Origin: Clavibacter sp. A6099
Lineage (GTDB): Bacteria; Actinomycetota; Actinomycetes; Actinomycetales; Microbacteriaceae
Assembly: GCF_021919125.1 (NCBI RefSeq)
Contig: NZ_CP083439.1
Coordinates: 496,001 to 560,000, forward strand
Reading direction: 5' to 3'
Length of the DNA: 64,000 nt
The position numbers and the translations under genes are program-made. Of this stretch, positions 26,953 to 35,684 are shown piece after piece. The stretch's first letter is position 1; each line of letters opens with the position of its first letter. The notes beneath the pieces are model-generated. The model was given only the letters and a program-made list of their open reading frames with translations. It was not told where the DNA came from and did not search any database.

Positions 26953-27647
26953 CCGCCACCCGGAAGGCGCTCGTCGTCCGCGGAGGCTGGGACGGCCACA
27001 TGCCCGTGGAGACCACGGGCCTGTTCATCCCGTTCCTCGAGGAGAACGGATTCGAGGTGCGCGTCGAGGAGGGCTCGGCCGTCTACGCCGACGCCGACGT
27101 CATGGCCGCCACCGACCTGATCGTGCAGGCCAACACCATGACGACCATCGAGCCCGAGGAGATGGCCGGCCTGCGCGCCGCCGTCATCGCGGGCACCGGC
27201 ATGGCCGGCTGGCACGGCGGCATCGCCGACTCGTACCGGAACACGGCCGACTACCTGCACATGATCGGCGGCCAGTTCGCACACCACGCGGGCAAGGACC
27301 CGGCCGAGCGCACGGGCGAGCAGTCCGACAACTACATCCCGTACACGGTCGAGATGACCGAGCTCGGGCGCACCCACGAGATCACGCAGGGGATCGCCGA
27401 CTTCGACCTCGTCACGGAGCAGTACTGGGTGCTGAGCGACGAGTACAACGACGTGCTCGCGACCACGACGCAGACCGTCAGGCCGTGGGACCCGTGGCAC
27501 CGCCCGGTGACCGCGCCCGCCATCTGGACCCGCCAGTGGGGTGAGGGCCGCATCTTCGTCTCCGCCCCCGGCCACCGCATCGAGGTCGTCGAGGACCCGA
27601 ACGTCCGCACCATCATCGAGAGGGGCCTCCTGTGGGCAGCACGCTGA
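26949..27647 (+). CDS. ThuA domain protein (trehalose utilisation-like)
   Basis: 232 residues of the ThuA-like class I amidotransferase-fold family. Visible blocks: KALVVRGGWDGHMPVE at the N-terminus, the GTGMAGWHGGIADSYRN loop, EMTELGRTHEITQGI and the C-terminal GRIFVSAPGHR. In Rhizobiales ThuA/ThuB take part in disaccharide catabolism through 3-keto intermediates; the partner oxidoreductase downstream is consistent with this. Start GTG at 26949 overlaps a short leader ORF; the end overlaps the next gene by 16 bases, indicating tight coupling. Controlled by the upstream LacI protein. Confidence 0.9.
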   Translation: MTATRKALVVRGGWDGHMPVETTGLFIPFLEENGFEVRVEEGSAVYADADVMAATDLIVQANTMTTIEPEEMAGLRAAVIAGTGMAGWHGGIADSYRNTADYLHMIGGQFAHHAGKDPAERTGEQSDNYIPYTVEMTELGRTHEITQGIADFDLVTEQYWVLSDEYNDVLATTTQTVRPWDPWHRPVTAPAIWTRQWGEGRIFVSAPGHRIEVVEDPNVRTIIERGLLWAAR

Positions 27648-28741
27648 CGCACGACGACGACGCGATGACCCTCGGGATCATCGGCGTCGGGAAGATCAGC
27701 GAGCAGTACTTCGCCGCGTTCGAGACCCTGCCGGGCGTGCGGCTCGTCGCCGTGGCCGACCTCGACCTCGACCGCGCGCGCACCGTCGCCGAGGCTCAGG
27801 GCGTGGATGCGCTGAGCGTCGACGACCTCATCGCCGACCCGCGGATCGACACCGTGCTGAACCTCACGATCCCCGCCGCCCACGCCGAGGTCGACCTCCG
27901 CGTGCTCGAGGCGGGCAAGCACGTCTACGGCGAGAAGCCGCTCGCGCTCAGCCCCGCCGAGGCCGAGCCGATCCTCCGGCTCGCCGAGGAGAAGGGCCTG
28001 CGCGTCGGATCCGCGCCGGACACCGTGCTGGGCACCGGGATCCAGACGGCCCGCGCCGTGCTCGACGCGGGCACGATCGGCGAACCCGTCGCGGCGAACG
28101 CCTTCTGGGGCGCGCCCGGCCACGAGCTGTGGCACCCGGCGCCCGCGTTCTACTACCAGCCGGGCGCCGGACCGCTCTTCGACATGGGGCCGTACTACCT
28201 CACGGCCCTCGTGACGCTGCTCGGCCCGATCACGCGCGTGCAGGGCGCGTCCCTGCGCTCCGACCGCGTGCGCTCGGCCGCGTCCGACCCCGAGTCGCGC
28301 GAGATCCCCGTCACCGTCGACACGCACGTGAGCGCCGTGCTCACGCACGAGTCGGGCGCGGTATCCACCGTCACGATGAGCTTCGACATCTGGGCCACGC
28401 GGATCCCGAACATCGAGGTGTACGGCACCGCCGGCACGCTCTCGGTGCCGGACCCCAACCACTTCTCCGGGCCCGTGCAGGTCGCGACGTCCGCCGACCG
28501 CGAGTGGGCGGACGTCGAGCCGAGCGCCGGCTTCGTCGACGCGGGCCGCGGCTGCGGCCTCGCGGAGATGGCCGACGCGATCCGGCGCGGGGTCCCGCAC
28601 CGGGCGTCCGGCGAGCTCGCGTTCCACGTGCTCGAGGTCATGGACGCGATCCTCGACCCCGGCGCGACGGGCGAGATCCGGAGCACCGTGGGGCGTCCGG
28701 AGGCCGTTCCGCTGGGTCAGCCGGGACGCTCGGGCGACTGA
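27632..28741 (+). CDS. Gfo/Idh/MocA family oxidoreductase
   Basis: 369 residues. NAD(P)-binding Rossmann domain with GIIGVGKISEQY (GxGxxx), then the family signature GEKPLALSPAEAE containing the conserved Lys. The C-terminal alpha/beta domain contains FDMGPYYLTALVTLLGP and the substrate-side GTAGTLSVPDPNHF. Likely oxidises or reduces a sugar or sugar derivative together with the overlapping ThuA protein. GTG at 27632 lies within the 3' end of thuA. No further gene follows in the unit; the next has its own -10. Confidence 0.93.
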   Translation: MGSTLTHDDDAMTLGIIGVGKISEQYFAAFETLPGVRLVAVADLDLDRARTVAEAQGVDALSVDDLIADPRIDTVLNLTIPAAHAEVDLRVLEAGKHVYGEKPLALSPAEAEPILRLAEEKGLRVGSAPDTVLGTGIQTARAVLDAGTIGEPVAANAFWGAPGHELWHPAPAFYYQPGAGPLFDMGPYYLTALVTLLGPITRVQGASLRSDRVRSAASDPESREIPVTVDTHVSAVLTHESGAVSTVTMSFDIWATRIPNIEVYGTAGTLSVPDPNHFSGPVQVATSADREWADVEPSAGFVDAGRGCGLAEMADAIRRGVPHRASGELAFHVLEVMDAILDPGATGEIRSTVGRPEAVPLGQPGRSGD

Positions 28742-28832
28742 CCGGCGGGCGTCCGCGAACAGGTAGTGGGCAGCCTTCCACAACCCGACCATCGGTCCGT
28801 TCCTGGGAGCCGCGGACTACTAGCCTGACGCC

Positions 28833-29201
28833 GTGACCCGCCACTTCTCGCAGTTCCTCTTCGCGCCGTACGGCGACGGGGAGGGGCTGCGCGCGGTGGA
28901 GCCGGATGCGGCCGACGCGCAGCTCCTCGGCGCCGATGCGTGCGAGGCGGATGTCGACGACGAGCCGCGGGAACGGGAGGCGGACGTCACCGATCCCTCG
29001 GTGTGGCCTCCGCTCACCGCCGTCGAGTGGCCGCTCACGCACCGGCCGTTCGACGACGACGACGAGCCGGAGATCGCGGACGGGCACTTCGCTCCCGCGG
29101 ACGAGGATCCGGACGCCGAGGCGCAGGAGGAGGCCGCGGCCCACGCCGCCCGCGCCGCGCTCCTCGCCGAGGTCTACGGCTGGCCGCACCGCGCCATCTG
29201 A
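28833..29201 (+). CDS. Acidic conserved hypothetical protein
   Basis: 122 residues, about one third Asp/Glu/Ala. Opens MTRHFSQFLFAPYGDGEG and has a Trp/Pro segment (VWPPLTAVEWPLTHRPF) before an acidic tail and a final LAEVYGWPHRAI helix. No domain recognised; composition suggests a cytosolic adaptor. The GTG start is backed by TAGCCT exactly six bases upstream. Confidence 0.7.
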   Translation: MTRHFSQFLFAPYGDGEGLRAVEPDAADAQLLGADACEADVDDEPREREADVTDPSVWPPLTAVEWPLTHRPFDDDDEPEIADGHFAPADEDPDAEAQEEAAAHAARAALLAEVYGWPHRAI

Positions 29202-29237
29202 GGACCGGTGCGGTGGCGGCTCGCAGCCCGGATCCGG

Positions 29238-30593
29238 CTACGCGCCGGCCAGCACCGCCCAGGAGTGCCCGGGGACGCGTCCGTCGCCGGCGATGTCGCC
29301 CGCCTCGCGACCGTCCGCCGAGCCCGCGACCTCCACGGGGCCGTCCCCGATGTTGAGCACGAGACGCAGCGCGTCCGGCGATCCGGGTGCCACGCCGCCG
29401 GCCGCGCCCGTCCCCGACGGCCGCAGGGTGATGGTGAGCGCGGTGTTGGTGAGGCCGGACGTCTCCATCCGCGCGTCGACCAACCAGGCGTGCCGCCGGC
29501 GGAGGCCGACGAGCTCCTGGTGCAGGCTGCGGATCCGCGCGGCGTGCTCGTCGTCGTGCAGGTCGTCGGGCGAGGCCGGGTATTCGGGGCGCACGGCGTC
29601 GTCGCCGCCCGCGCGGTCCTCCTTCACGCCGGTGAGGCCGCGCTCGTCGCCCGCGTAGATCGAGGGGATGCCGGGGAGCAGCAGGAGGAGGGCGATCGCG
29701 TGGCCGAGGTGACGCGGATCCACCGCCGAGGCGATGCGCGTCACGTCGTGGTTGCCGATGAAGGTCTGCGGCGTGAAGGACGGCAGCAGCTCCGCATGCC
29801 GGGTGAGCGTCCAGTCGAGCTCGAACAGGTTCCCCTCGGCGATGGAGTTGCGGATCGACTTCCACAGCTCGTAGGCCGTGATCGAGTCGATGGTCGACTC
29901 GGCGGCGTAGCCCGCGTAGTCGCCGTGGATCATCTCGCCGACGAACCACGCGTCGGGGTGCCGCTCGCGGACGCGCGGGAGGACCGCGGCCCAGAAGGAC
30001 GCGGGGACGGCGTAGGCGGCGTCGAGGCGCCAGCCGGAGACGCCGCGGTCGAGCCAGTGGATCATCACGTCGGCCACGTGCGCGCGCACGGCCTCGGAGT
30101 CGTGGTCGAGCGTGACGAGCGCGCCGTGACCCTCGAAGCCGACGGGCTCGCCGGCGTCGTCCCAGCGGAACCAGGACGCGGCCTCGGACCCCGGGCCGTC
30201 GGCCAGCGCCTGCGCGAAGCGCGGGTGGCTGCGGCCGACGTGGTTGAAGACGCCGTCGAGGAGCACCCGCACGCCGCGCTCCGAGGCCTCGACGAGCAGC
30301 GCGTCGAGGTCGGCGTCGTCGCCGAGGCGCGGGTCGACCCGCAGGTGGTCGCGCGTGTCGTAGCCGTGGGTCTCCGAGTCGAAGACCGGGCCGAGCAGCA
30401 GGCCGTTGGCGCCGAGGTCGACGAGGTAGGGGAGCCAGGCGCGCAGGCGCTCGAGGCGGTGGGCGGGTGGCGCATCGGGATGCGCGGGGGATCCGCCGTC
30501 CGGCCCGGCGAGGTCGTCGCGGGTCTGCGGCGCGCCCGTGAAGCCGAGCGGGTAGACGTGCCACCAGACGACGTGGTCGGTCCAGGATGCCAA
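29238..30593 (-). CDS. Glycoside hydrolase family 13 (alpha-amylase superfamily)
   Basis: 451 residues. TIM-barrel motifs of GH13 are intact: region I DGVFNHVGRSH, region II GWRLDAAYA with the nucleophile Asp, region III FVGEMIHGDY with the acid/base Glu, and region IV FIGNHDVTR. A C-terminal beta domain follows. No signal peptide, so probably acts on cytosolic maltodextrins or related glucans. The start is taken as TTG at 30593 because GAGGAG lies seven bases upstream and the conserved region (WTDHVVWWHVYPLGF) begins directly after; an upstream ATG would overlap the tRNA-Arg promoter region. Confidence 0.92.
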   Translation of the reverse strand: MASWTDHVVWWHVYPLGFTGAPQTRDDLAGPDGGSPAHPDAPPAHRLERLRAWLPYLVDLGANGLLLGPVFDSETHGYDTRDHLRVDPRLGDDADLDALLVEASERGVRVLLDGVFNHVGRSHPRFAQALADGPGSEAASWFRWDDAGEPVGFEGHGALVTLDHDSEAVRAHVADVMIHWLDRGVSGWRLDAAYAVPASFWAAVLPRVRERHPDAWFVGEMIHGDYAGYAAESTIDSITAYELWKSIRNSIAEGNLFELDWTLTRHAELLPSFTPQTFIGNHDVTRIASAVDPRHLGHAIALLLLLPGIPSIYAGDERGLTGVKEDRAGGDDAVRPEYPASPDDLHDDEHAARIRSLHQELVGLRRRHAWLVDARMETSGLTNTALTITLRPSGTGAAGGVAPGSPDALRLVLNIGDGPVEVAGSADGREAGDIAGDGRVPGHSWAVLAGA

Positions 30594-30772
30594 GGGTCGC
30601 TCCTCGCGGTTCGGGTCGATCAAGCCTAATGAGCGGGGGTCGGGGCGTCCGTCGGCCGGGCTCCGTCGGACAGCGGCAGGCGGTCGGCGGCGCGGATTCG
30701 CGGGGGGACCCTCGAGCATGTAGTCTGTCTCCCGGCCTGATTGCCGCTCGCGGAGATCATCGCCGCACGACT

Positions 30773-30845
30773 GCGCCCGTAGCTCAACGGATAGAGCATC
30801 TGACTACGGATCAGAAGGTTGGGGGTTCGAATCCCTCCGGGCGCA
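30773..30845 (+). tRNA. tRNA-Arg(ACG)
   Basis: 73-nt tRNA: acceptor GCGCCCG/CGGGCGC, D arm, anticodon stem TCTGA/TCAGA with loop CTACGGA (anticodon ACG, read as ICG after editing by TadA, encoded at 45362), TpsiC arm, discriminator A at 30845. TAGTCT at 30721-30726 is a likely -10. Confidence 0.97.
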
Positions 30846-30885
30846 CAGCACCTCCGGGTGCATCACTCTGGTTGAGACAGAATGC

Positions 30886-30914
30886 CGAACGGCCCGCCAC
30901 CGGCGGGCCGTTCG
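30886..30914. terminator. Hairpin terminator, tRNA-Arg / luxR
   Basis: 13-bp stem (30886-30898 / 30902-30914) with a 3-base loop, between the tRNA and the convergent LuxR-type gene. Followed by CGTCTCT on the plus strand. Confidence 0.8.
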
Positions 30915-30946
30915 CGTCTCTGGGACAGCGTCCGGATCCGGGCCCC

Positions 30947-31213
30947 TCAGCGCGTCGTCGCGAGCGGCTTCACCACGCGGTTCTCGTACGCCCAGATCGT
31001 GGCGTGCAGCCGATCGCGCACGCCGAGCTTGTCGAGCGTGCGGCTGACGTGGGTCTTCACGGTGGTGGGCGCGAGGAACAGGCGGCCGGCGATCTCCGCG
31101 TTCGACAGCCCGCGGGCGACGAGCACGAGGATCTCCCGCTCGCGTGCCGTCAGCCGGGCGAGGTCCGCGTCCATCCCGTGCGCCGCGTGGCCGTGGTCGA
31201 CGAGGGCGCTCAC
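30947..31213 (-). CDS. Stand-alone LuxR-type HTH regulator
   Basis: 88 residues, essentially one LuxR/NarL helix-turn-helix ([15 protein letters not shown], then [20 protein letters not shown]) followed by [18 protein letters not shown]. The receiver domain normally found in front of it is absent; only about 20 residues precede the domain. The GTG at 31213 overlaps the stop of the upstream membrane-protein gene (GTGA), so it is made from the PadR/HAAS transcript. It may be a trimmed response regulator now controlled by transcription or by the membrane partner. Confidence 0.8.
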   Translation of the reverse strand: MSALVDHGHAAHGMDADLARLTAREREILVLVARGLSNAEIAGRLFLAPTTVKTHVSRTLDKLGVRDRLHATIWAYENRVVKPLATTR

Positions 31214-32295
31214 GGGGTCGGCTCCGGACTCGGCGTGGGAGTCGGCGAGTCCGTGCCCTCCTCCTCCTGAGCGGATCCGGGCGTCGCGGTCGCGGACGGG
31301 GTCGGCGTGGAGGTCGAGCCCTTCAGCGCGGGCAGCGGCAGCGCCTTCGCGAACGGAGGGCGGCCGGACCCCATCTCCTCGACGCTCAGGTGCCCCATCC
31401 GCCCGGCGTCGCGGAGCGAGAGCGGGAAGGCGTTCCACGCTCCGGTGCTCGGCTCGAGCGGTTCGCCCGTGGTGGGCTCCACCTCCGCGAGCGCGGGCGG
31501 CACCACGGTCAGCGGCTCCCCGTCCTGGTCGAAGAGCTGCACGCGGTCGAGGAGGTTCCCCTCGGCGTCGTACGCGAAGACGTTGCTGATGCGCTTGCCG
31601 TCGAGGGTGAGCTCCTGCGGCACGTAGGAGCTGCTCGGCGACGACGAATAGTCGACGTACGTGCTCTCACCGGAGCGCTCGATCGAGACGGGGATGAGCA
31701 CGACGAGCGCGAGGGCGGTGACGACGCTCACGGCCGTGCGGAGGCTCCGCAGCGGCCGCGTCGGGACCCACCGGTCGCGGCCCCACTGGACGCTGACCAC
31801 GAGGAGCAGGAGCAGGAGCAGCCAGCGCGCAGATCCGTAAGGGAGCACCAGGAAACGGCTGTAGATGCCGAGGAACGCGGCGAGCACGACCAGCGCCACC
31901 TGGTACCCCGCCCACGCCCGCAGCAACCACCACACCGGGCGGAAGACGATGAGCAGGTCGAGGATCGCGGAGAGCTCGCGGTTGGCGCGGATCCGCGCGT
32001 GCAGCTCCCCGAGGCGCTCGAGGACTCCGGCGCGCAGCTGCGCCAGGGGCGAGGTCGAGGCCGCCGCGGCCGCCCGCTCCGGCAGCCCCGCCGAGCTGCG
32101 CAGCTCGTCGGCGTAGCGCACGGGGTCGCCGAGCTCGAGGGCGCCGTCGTGATCCGCGGCCTCCTCCTGCAGGTCGGCCTCGAGGCCGCCCGTGAGGTCG
32201 TCGACGTCCTCGGGATCGAGGTCCGCGAGCCGGGCGCGCACGGCGGCCGCGAAGGCCCGGATGCGGGTGTCGAGGGTGGGATCTGCGGTGTTCAC
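31210..32295 (-). CDS. HAAS-like signalling membrane protein
   Basis: 361 residues. The N-terminal about 70 residues ([34 protein letters not shown]) resemble the HAAS domain that accompanies PadR regulators. Four membrane helices follow (about 118-205, including an unusual run of Leu in [10 protein letters not shown]), then an extracytoplasmic part with [19 protein letters not shown] and a Ser/Thr/Pro-rich tail. Start overlaps padR by four bases (ATGA); the stop overlaps luxR. The three genes probably form one sensory unit. Confidence 0.75.
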   Translation of the reverse strand: MNTADPTLDTRIRAFAAAVRARLADLDPEDVDDLTGGLEADLQEEAADHDGALELGDPVRYADELRSSAGLPERAAAAASTSPLAQLRAGVLERLGELHARIRANRELSAILDLLIVFRPVWWLLRAWAGYQVALVVLAAFLGIYSRFLVLPYGSARWLLLLLLLVVSVQWGRDRWVPTRPLRSLRTAVSVVTALALVVLIPVSIERSGESTYVDYSSSPSSSYVPQELTLDGKRISNVFAYDAEGNLLDRVQLFDQDGEPLTVVPPALAEVEPTTGEPLEPSTGAWNAFPLSLRDAGRMGHLSVEEMGSGRPPFAKALPLPALKGSTSTPTPSATATPGSAQEEEGTDSPTPTPSPEPTP

Positions 32296-32708
32296 GGCTT
32301 CTCTCCGATCGTGCGGACGTTCACGGATGCGGGCACGGGCCCCTCGCCGGTGGCGCCGGCCTTCCTGGTGCGGTGGGTCGGCGCTGGGGCGGGCTCGCCG
32401 AGGAGCCCGCTCATCGCCGTCGCGAACGCCGCCCAGGTGGCGCGCTGCCCGGCGAGCAGCTCCCGGCCCTCCGGGTTGATCGCGTAGTACTTCCGGTGCG
32501 GTCCGCCCTCGGACGGCACCACGTAGCTCGACAGGGCGCCGGCCGCGTAGAGGCGGCGGAGCGTGCCGTAGACGGAGGCGTCACCCACGTCGCCGAGTCC
32601 GGCGTCGCGCAGGCGCCGGACGATGTCGTAGCCGTACCCGTCGTCGTGCTGCACCACGGCGAGCACCGCGGTGTCGAGCGCGCCCTTCAGCAGCTGCGTG
32701 GTGTCCAT
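32292..32708 (-). CDS. PadR family transcriptional regulator
   Basis: 138 residues. Winged helix with MDTTQLLKGALDTAVLAVV, GYGYDIVRRLRDAGL, ASVYGTLRRLYAAGALSS and the wing HRKYYAINPEGRELL, the PadR signature. A basic C-terminal tail follows in place of the usual long dimerisation helix. First gene of a three-gene unit with overlapping starts and stops. A GAGAGAG ribosome site precedes the ATG. Confidence 0.92.
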   Translation of the reverse strand: MDTTQLLKGALDTAVLAVVQHDDGYGYDIVRRLRDAGLGDVGDASVYGTLRRLYAAGALSSYVVPSEGGPHRKYYAINPEGRELLAGQRATWAAFATAMSGLLGEPAPAPTHRTRKAGATGEGPVPASVNVRTIGEKP

Positions 32709-32847
32709 CAGTCGATCTCTCTCATGCGTCGCACGGTATCACGCAATGCACGGTAGCTCGGGGTGCCGGGCAGGGCGGCGCGCCACGTGGCGGCGGGCGG
32801 GCGCGCCGACCCTCGTGCTCGCGCCGGGCCCGGTGCTACCGTCGGGC

Positions 32848-33168
32848 ATGCCCATCGTCCTGGAGGCCCTCGGCCGCGTGCTCGCCCTCGTGGGCGACGT
32901 CGTGCTGGGCGGCGCGGGCGTCACGCCCGCGATCCTCCTCGCGGCCCTTCTCGGCGCCGCATCCGTGGCCGCCGCGATCGCGCTCGTGCGCATCGCCGCC
33001 GCGCGCGGGCTCATCGGATCCGCCGCGCCGCCGCTCGGCCCGGACGAGGACGTCGACCTCCCGGTGCTCGTCTCCTCGAGCGACCCGGACGCGGACGGGC
33101 ACGAGCGCTCCCGGGCGCCGGGCCGCCGGATGCAGGTCGTCGTGCCTGCGCCGCTCACGGCCGCCTGA
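32848..33168 (+). CDS. Small membrane protein upstream of yidC-like gene (DUF6412-like)
   Basis: 106 residues with two hydrophobic segments: LEALGRVLALVGDVVLGG and AILLAALLGAASVAAAIALV. A cytosolic acidic part and Arg-rich end follow. Position directly before a YidC homologue matches an actinobacterial family annotated DUF6412, though my assignment rests mainly on context. TACCGT lies five bases before the ATG. Confidence 0.65.
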   Translation: MPIVLEALGRVLALVGDVVLGGAGVTPAILLAALLGAASVAAAIALVRIAAARGLIGSAAPPLGPDEDVDLPVLVSSSDPDADGHERSRAPGRRMQVVVPAPLTAA

Positions 33169-33271
33169 CCGCGGCCAGCAGGGGTCCGCCGCCACCGCGC
33201 GGCACGGACCCGGCGCGCGCCCGCATGCGACGACCAGACGGACCCCCTCCGCTCTCGTCGCAAGGAACCCC

Positions 33272-34039
33272 GTGGACCCCACATCGATCGCCCCCGTCCG
33301 AGCCGTGCTCGACGGACTGTCCCAGCTCGTCGTCGGCCTCGCCGACCTGATCCACCCGCTCGCCGGCGCCTCCGCGACCGGCGTCGCCGTCATCCTCCTG
33401 ACCCTCGGCGTGCGGGCCCTCCTCGTGCCCGTCGGCGTCGCGCAGGTGCGCGCCGAGATCCAGCGCCGCCGGATCGCCCCCGCGCTCGCCGAGCTCCGTC
33501 GCCGTCACGCCGGCAAGCCCGAGCAGCTGGCCCGCGCGACGCAGGAGCTGTACGCGCGCGAGGGCGCGTCGCCGCTCGCCGGCTGCCTGCCGACGCTCGC
33601 GCAGGCGCCCGTGCTCGCCGCCGTCTACGCCCTGTTCGCCCACGCGCGGATCGGCGGCGAGGCGAACGCGCTGCTCGCGGCGCCGTTCGCGGGGATCCCG
33701 CTGGGGTCGAGCGCGCTGGCAGCGGCGGCCATGGGCGTCGTGCCGCTCGTCGTCTCCGTCGTCGTGCTCGGGCTGCTCGCGGTGGTGATCGAGGTCCGCC
33801 GCTGCGCGGACCTGCGGTTCCAGGGGCCGCCCGCACCCGTCGACCCGGCGCTCCCCGGCATGGCGGGAATGACCGTGATGATGCGGGTGCTGCCGTTCAT
33901 CACGGTCGTCTTCGCCGGGATCGCCCCGCTCGCCGCGGCCCTGTACCTGCTGTCGAGCGCTGCGTGGACGCTCGTCGAGCGCGCGACGCTGCGGCGCCTG
34001 CTCGGCCGCGCGCCCTCCCGCGGGACGGCGCCCGCGTGA
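33272..34039 (+). CDS. YidC/Oxa1 family membrane insertase homologue
   Basis: 255 residues, five membrane helices. The family core is visible: a first helix ending in ALLVPVGVAQVRAEIQ, the basic cytoplasmic hairpin RRRHAGKPEQLARATQELYAREGASPLAGCLPTLAQAPVL (here shorter than housekeeping YidC), and later helices around VMMRVLPFITVVFAG. It lacks the large C-terminal tail and is probably a second, specialised copy rather than the one beside rnpA/rpmH. The GTG start follows AAGGA by five bases. Confidence 0.88.
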   Translation: MDPTSIAPVRAVLDGLSQLVVGLADLIHPLAGASATGVAVILLTLGVRALLVPVGVAQVRAEIQRRRIAPALAELRRRHAGKPEQLARATQELYAREGASPLAGCLPTLAQAPVLAAVYALFAHARIGGEANALLAAPFAGIPLGSSALAAAAMGVVPLVVSVVVLGLLAVVIEVRRCADLRFQGPPAPVDPALPGMAGMTVMMRVLPFITVVFAGIAPLAAALYLLSSAAWTLVERATLRRLLGRAPSRGTAPA

Positions 34040-34103
34040 TCCACCGGCCCGGGACGGCGCACCTCGTCTGCGAGGATCGAGGCACACCGAGCCGGGAGCC
34101 GCC

Positions 34104-35012
34104 ATGACCTCCACCCCCGCGGGCGCCGTCGCCCTGCCGCCCACGCGCGTGACCTACCCGGCGGGATCCGTCGCCTCCGGGGGCGAGGTGCTCCGCGTCG
34201 ACGACCTCGCCGACGGCACGCGCGCCGTCGTGCTCGACGCGACCGCGTGCCACCCGGTCGACGCGGCCTGGCCGGACCAGCCGGCCGACCGCGCGGTGCT
34301 GCGGGTGCGCGGCGCGGGGATCGAGGTGCTCGACTGCGTCGTCGGCGCGGCGTCGACGGATCCCGCGGAGGATGCGACGCTCCACGTCGGCGCGGACGTC
34401 CCGGCCAAGAAGGGCGCGGACGGCTGGTCGTTCGTCGCCGTCCACGTCGTGCCGGGCGACGCCGACGTCCTCGTGGGCGACGCCGTCGAGGTCCTGGTGG
34501 ATCCCGAGCACCGTCGCGCCCTGAGCGCCGGCCACACGGGCTGCCACCTCGCCTCCCTCGCCCTGGACCGCGCGCTCGCCGAGGCCTGGACCAAGGACGT
34601 GCCCCGCGACGCGCTCGGCGCCCCCGGGTTCGACGCGCTCGCGATCGGCACCTCGCGCATCGGGCCGTGGTCATCCGTCGACACGTACCGCCTCGGCAAG
34701 TCGCTCCGGAAGAAGGGCTTCGTGCCTGCCGCCCTCGTCGAGCGCCTCGACGAGGTGCGCGACGCGGTCGACGCCACGCTCGCCGGCTGGGTCGCCTCGG
34801 GCGCCGCCGCGCGGATCGAGCGCGAGGGCGACCTGCTCACCTCGCGCCGCTCCTGGGTGTGCGAACTGCCGGGCGGCACCGCGCGGATCCCCTGCGGCGG
34901 CACGCACCTCGCGGGCCTCGACGAGCTCGCGTCCATCACGATCGACCTCGAGGTCGAGGAGGCCGACGGCGCCGTCGTGGTGCGGATGCGGACCACCTGC
35001 GTCCCGTCGTGA
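34104..35012 (+). CDS. AlaX-like trans-editing / metal-dependent hydrolase
   Basis: 302 residues resembling the alanyl-tRNA synthetase editing domain. Zinc ligands are intact: H-x3-H in GHTGCHLAS and C-x3-H in IPCGGTHLAG. The N-terminal beta barrel resembles the AlaRS extension (VVLDATACHPV). It should hydrolyse mischarged tRNA-Ala (Ser or Gly) or a related substrate. No ATP-binding synthetase domain. Stands alone between yidC-like and zinc-finger-like genes. Confidence 0.85.
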   Translation: MTSTPAGAVALPPTRVTYPAGSVASGGEVLRVDDLADGTRAVVLDATACHPVDAAWPDQPADRAVLRVRGAGIEVLDCVVGAASTDPAEDATLHVGADVPAKKGADGWSFVAVHVVPGDADVLVGDAVEVLVDPEHRRALSAGHTGCHLASLALDRALAEAWTKDVPRDALGAPGFDALAIGTSRIGPWSSVDTYRLGKSLRKKGFVPAALVERLDEVRDAVDATLAGWVASGAAARIEREGDLLTSRRSWVCELPGGTARIPCGGTHLAGLDELASITIDLEVEEADGAVVVRMRTTCVPS

Positions 35013-35136
35013 CACCCCCGGGCGGGGGACTCCGGTATCCCCGCACCTCCCGCGTCGGGTAGCGTGGACAAGCGCCGTCCGGCCGACCGGCATCCTCGGT
35101 CCGGCGACGGCGCGGCGATGGAAAGTGGTATCGAAC

Positions 35137-35667
35137 GTGGCAGCAACCCCCGCGACGAAGTGCTCGGTCTGCGGCAAGGCGAACCCCGTCGGCATGGCCA
35201 CGGGCAACATCCTCGACCACGGACGGAACCACGAGCGCTGCCCGGGTTCGGGCAAGCCGCCGGCCGTGTCGACCAAGCCCGCCTCGGCGGCCGCGAAGTC
35301 GGGCACCGCCCCGTCTCGGAAGCCCGCGAGCGACGCCGCCAAGCGCGAGCCCAGCCGCAAGACCACGCCGGCCAAGGCCGCCGGACCCACCCGCGGCGTC
35401 ACCGTGCGCCGCGTCGAGGTCGACACCGAGCGCCTGCGCCTGCGCGAGGAGAAGCTCGAGCGGATCCGCGTTCAGCGCGAGGAGGCGGCCCGCCGTCGCC
35501 TCGGCGACTACATCGTGCCGCTCGACGCCGACGGCCAGGAGGCCCCCGAGGCCGACATCACGCTGGAGACCATGGACGACGAGGTGCAGGCCACGGTCGA
35601 GCCCGGCGCATCCACCGAGTCCGACGTCGCGACCGCCGACGCCGCGGACGGCCGCCCCTCCGCCTAG
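35137..35667 (+). CDS. Conserved hypothetical with N-terminal Cys/His cluster
   Basis: 176 residues. The first 30 contain CSVCGKANPVG, then HGRNHERCPGSG, a probable small zinc site (Cys-x2-Cys, His, Cys). A Lys/Ala/Pro-rich linker and a charged helix (TERLRLREEKLERIRVQREE) follow, then a short acidic tail. No enzyme motifs; could bind nucleic acid or ribosomes. GTG at 35137 is used with a GGAAAG site eleven bases upstream; GTG at 35125 is possible. Confidence 0.7.
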   Translation: MAATPATKCSVCGKANPVGMATGNILDHGRNHERCPGSGKPPAVSTKPASAAAKSGTAPSRKPASDAAKREPSRKTTPAKAAGPTRGVTVRRVEVDTERLRLREEKLERIRVQREEAARRRLGDYIVPLDADGQEAPEADITLETMDDEVQATVEPGASTESDVATADAADGRPSA

Positions 35668-35684
35668 CGCGTAGCGTGGCGCTC

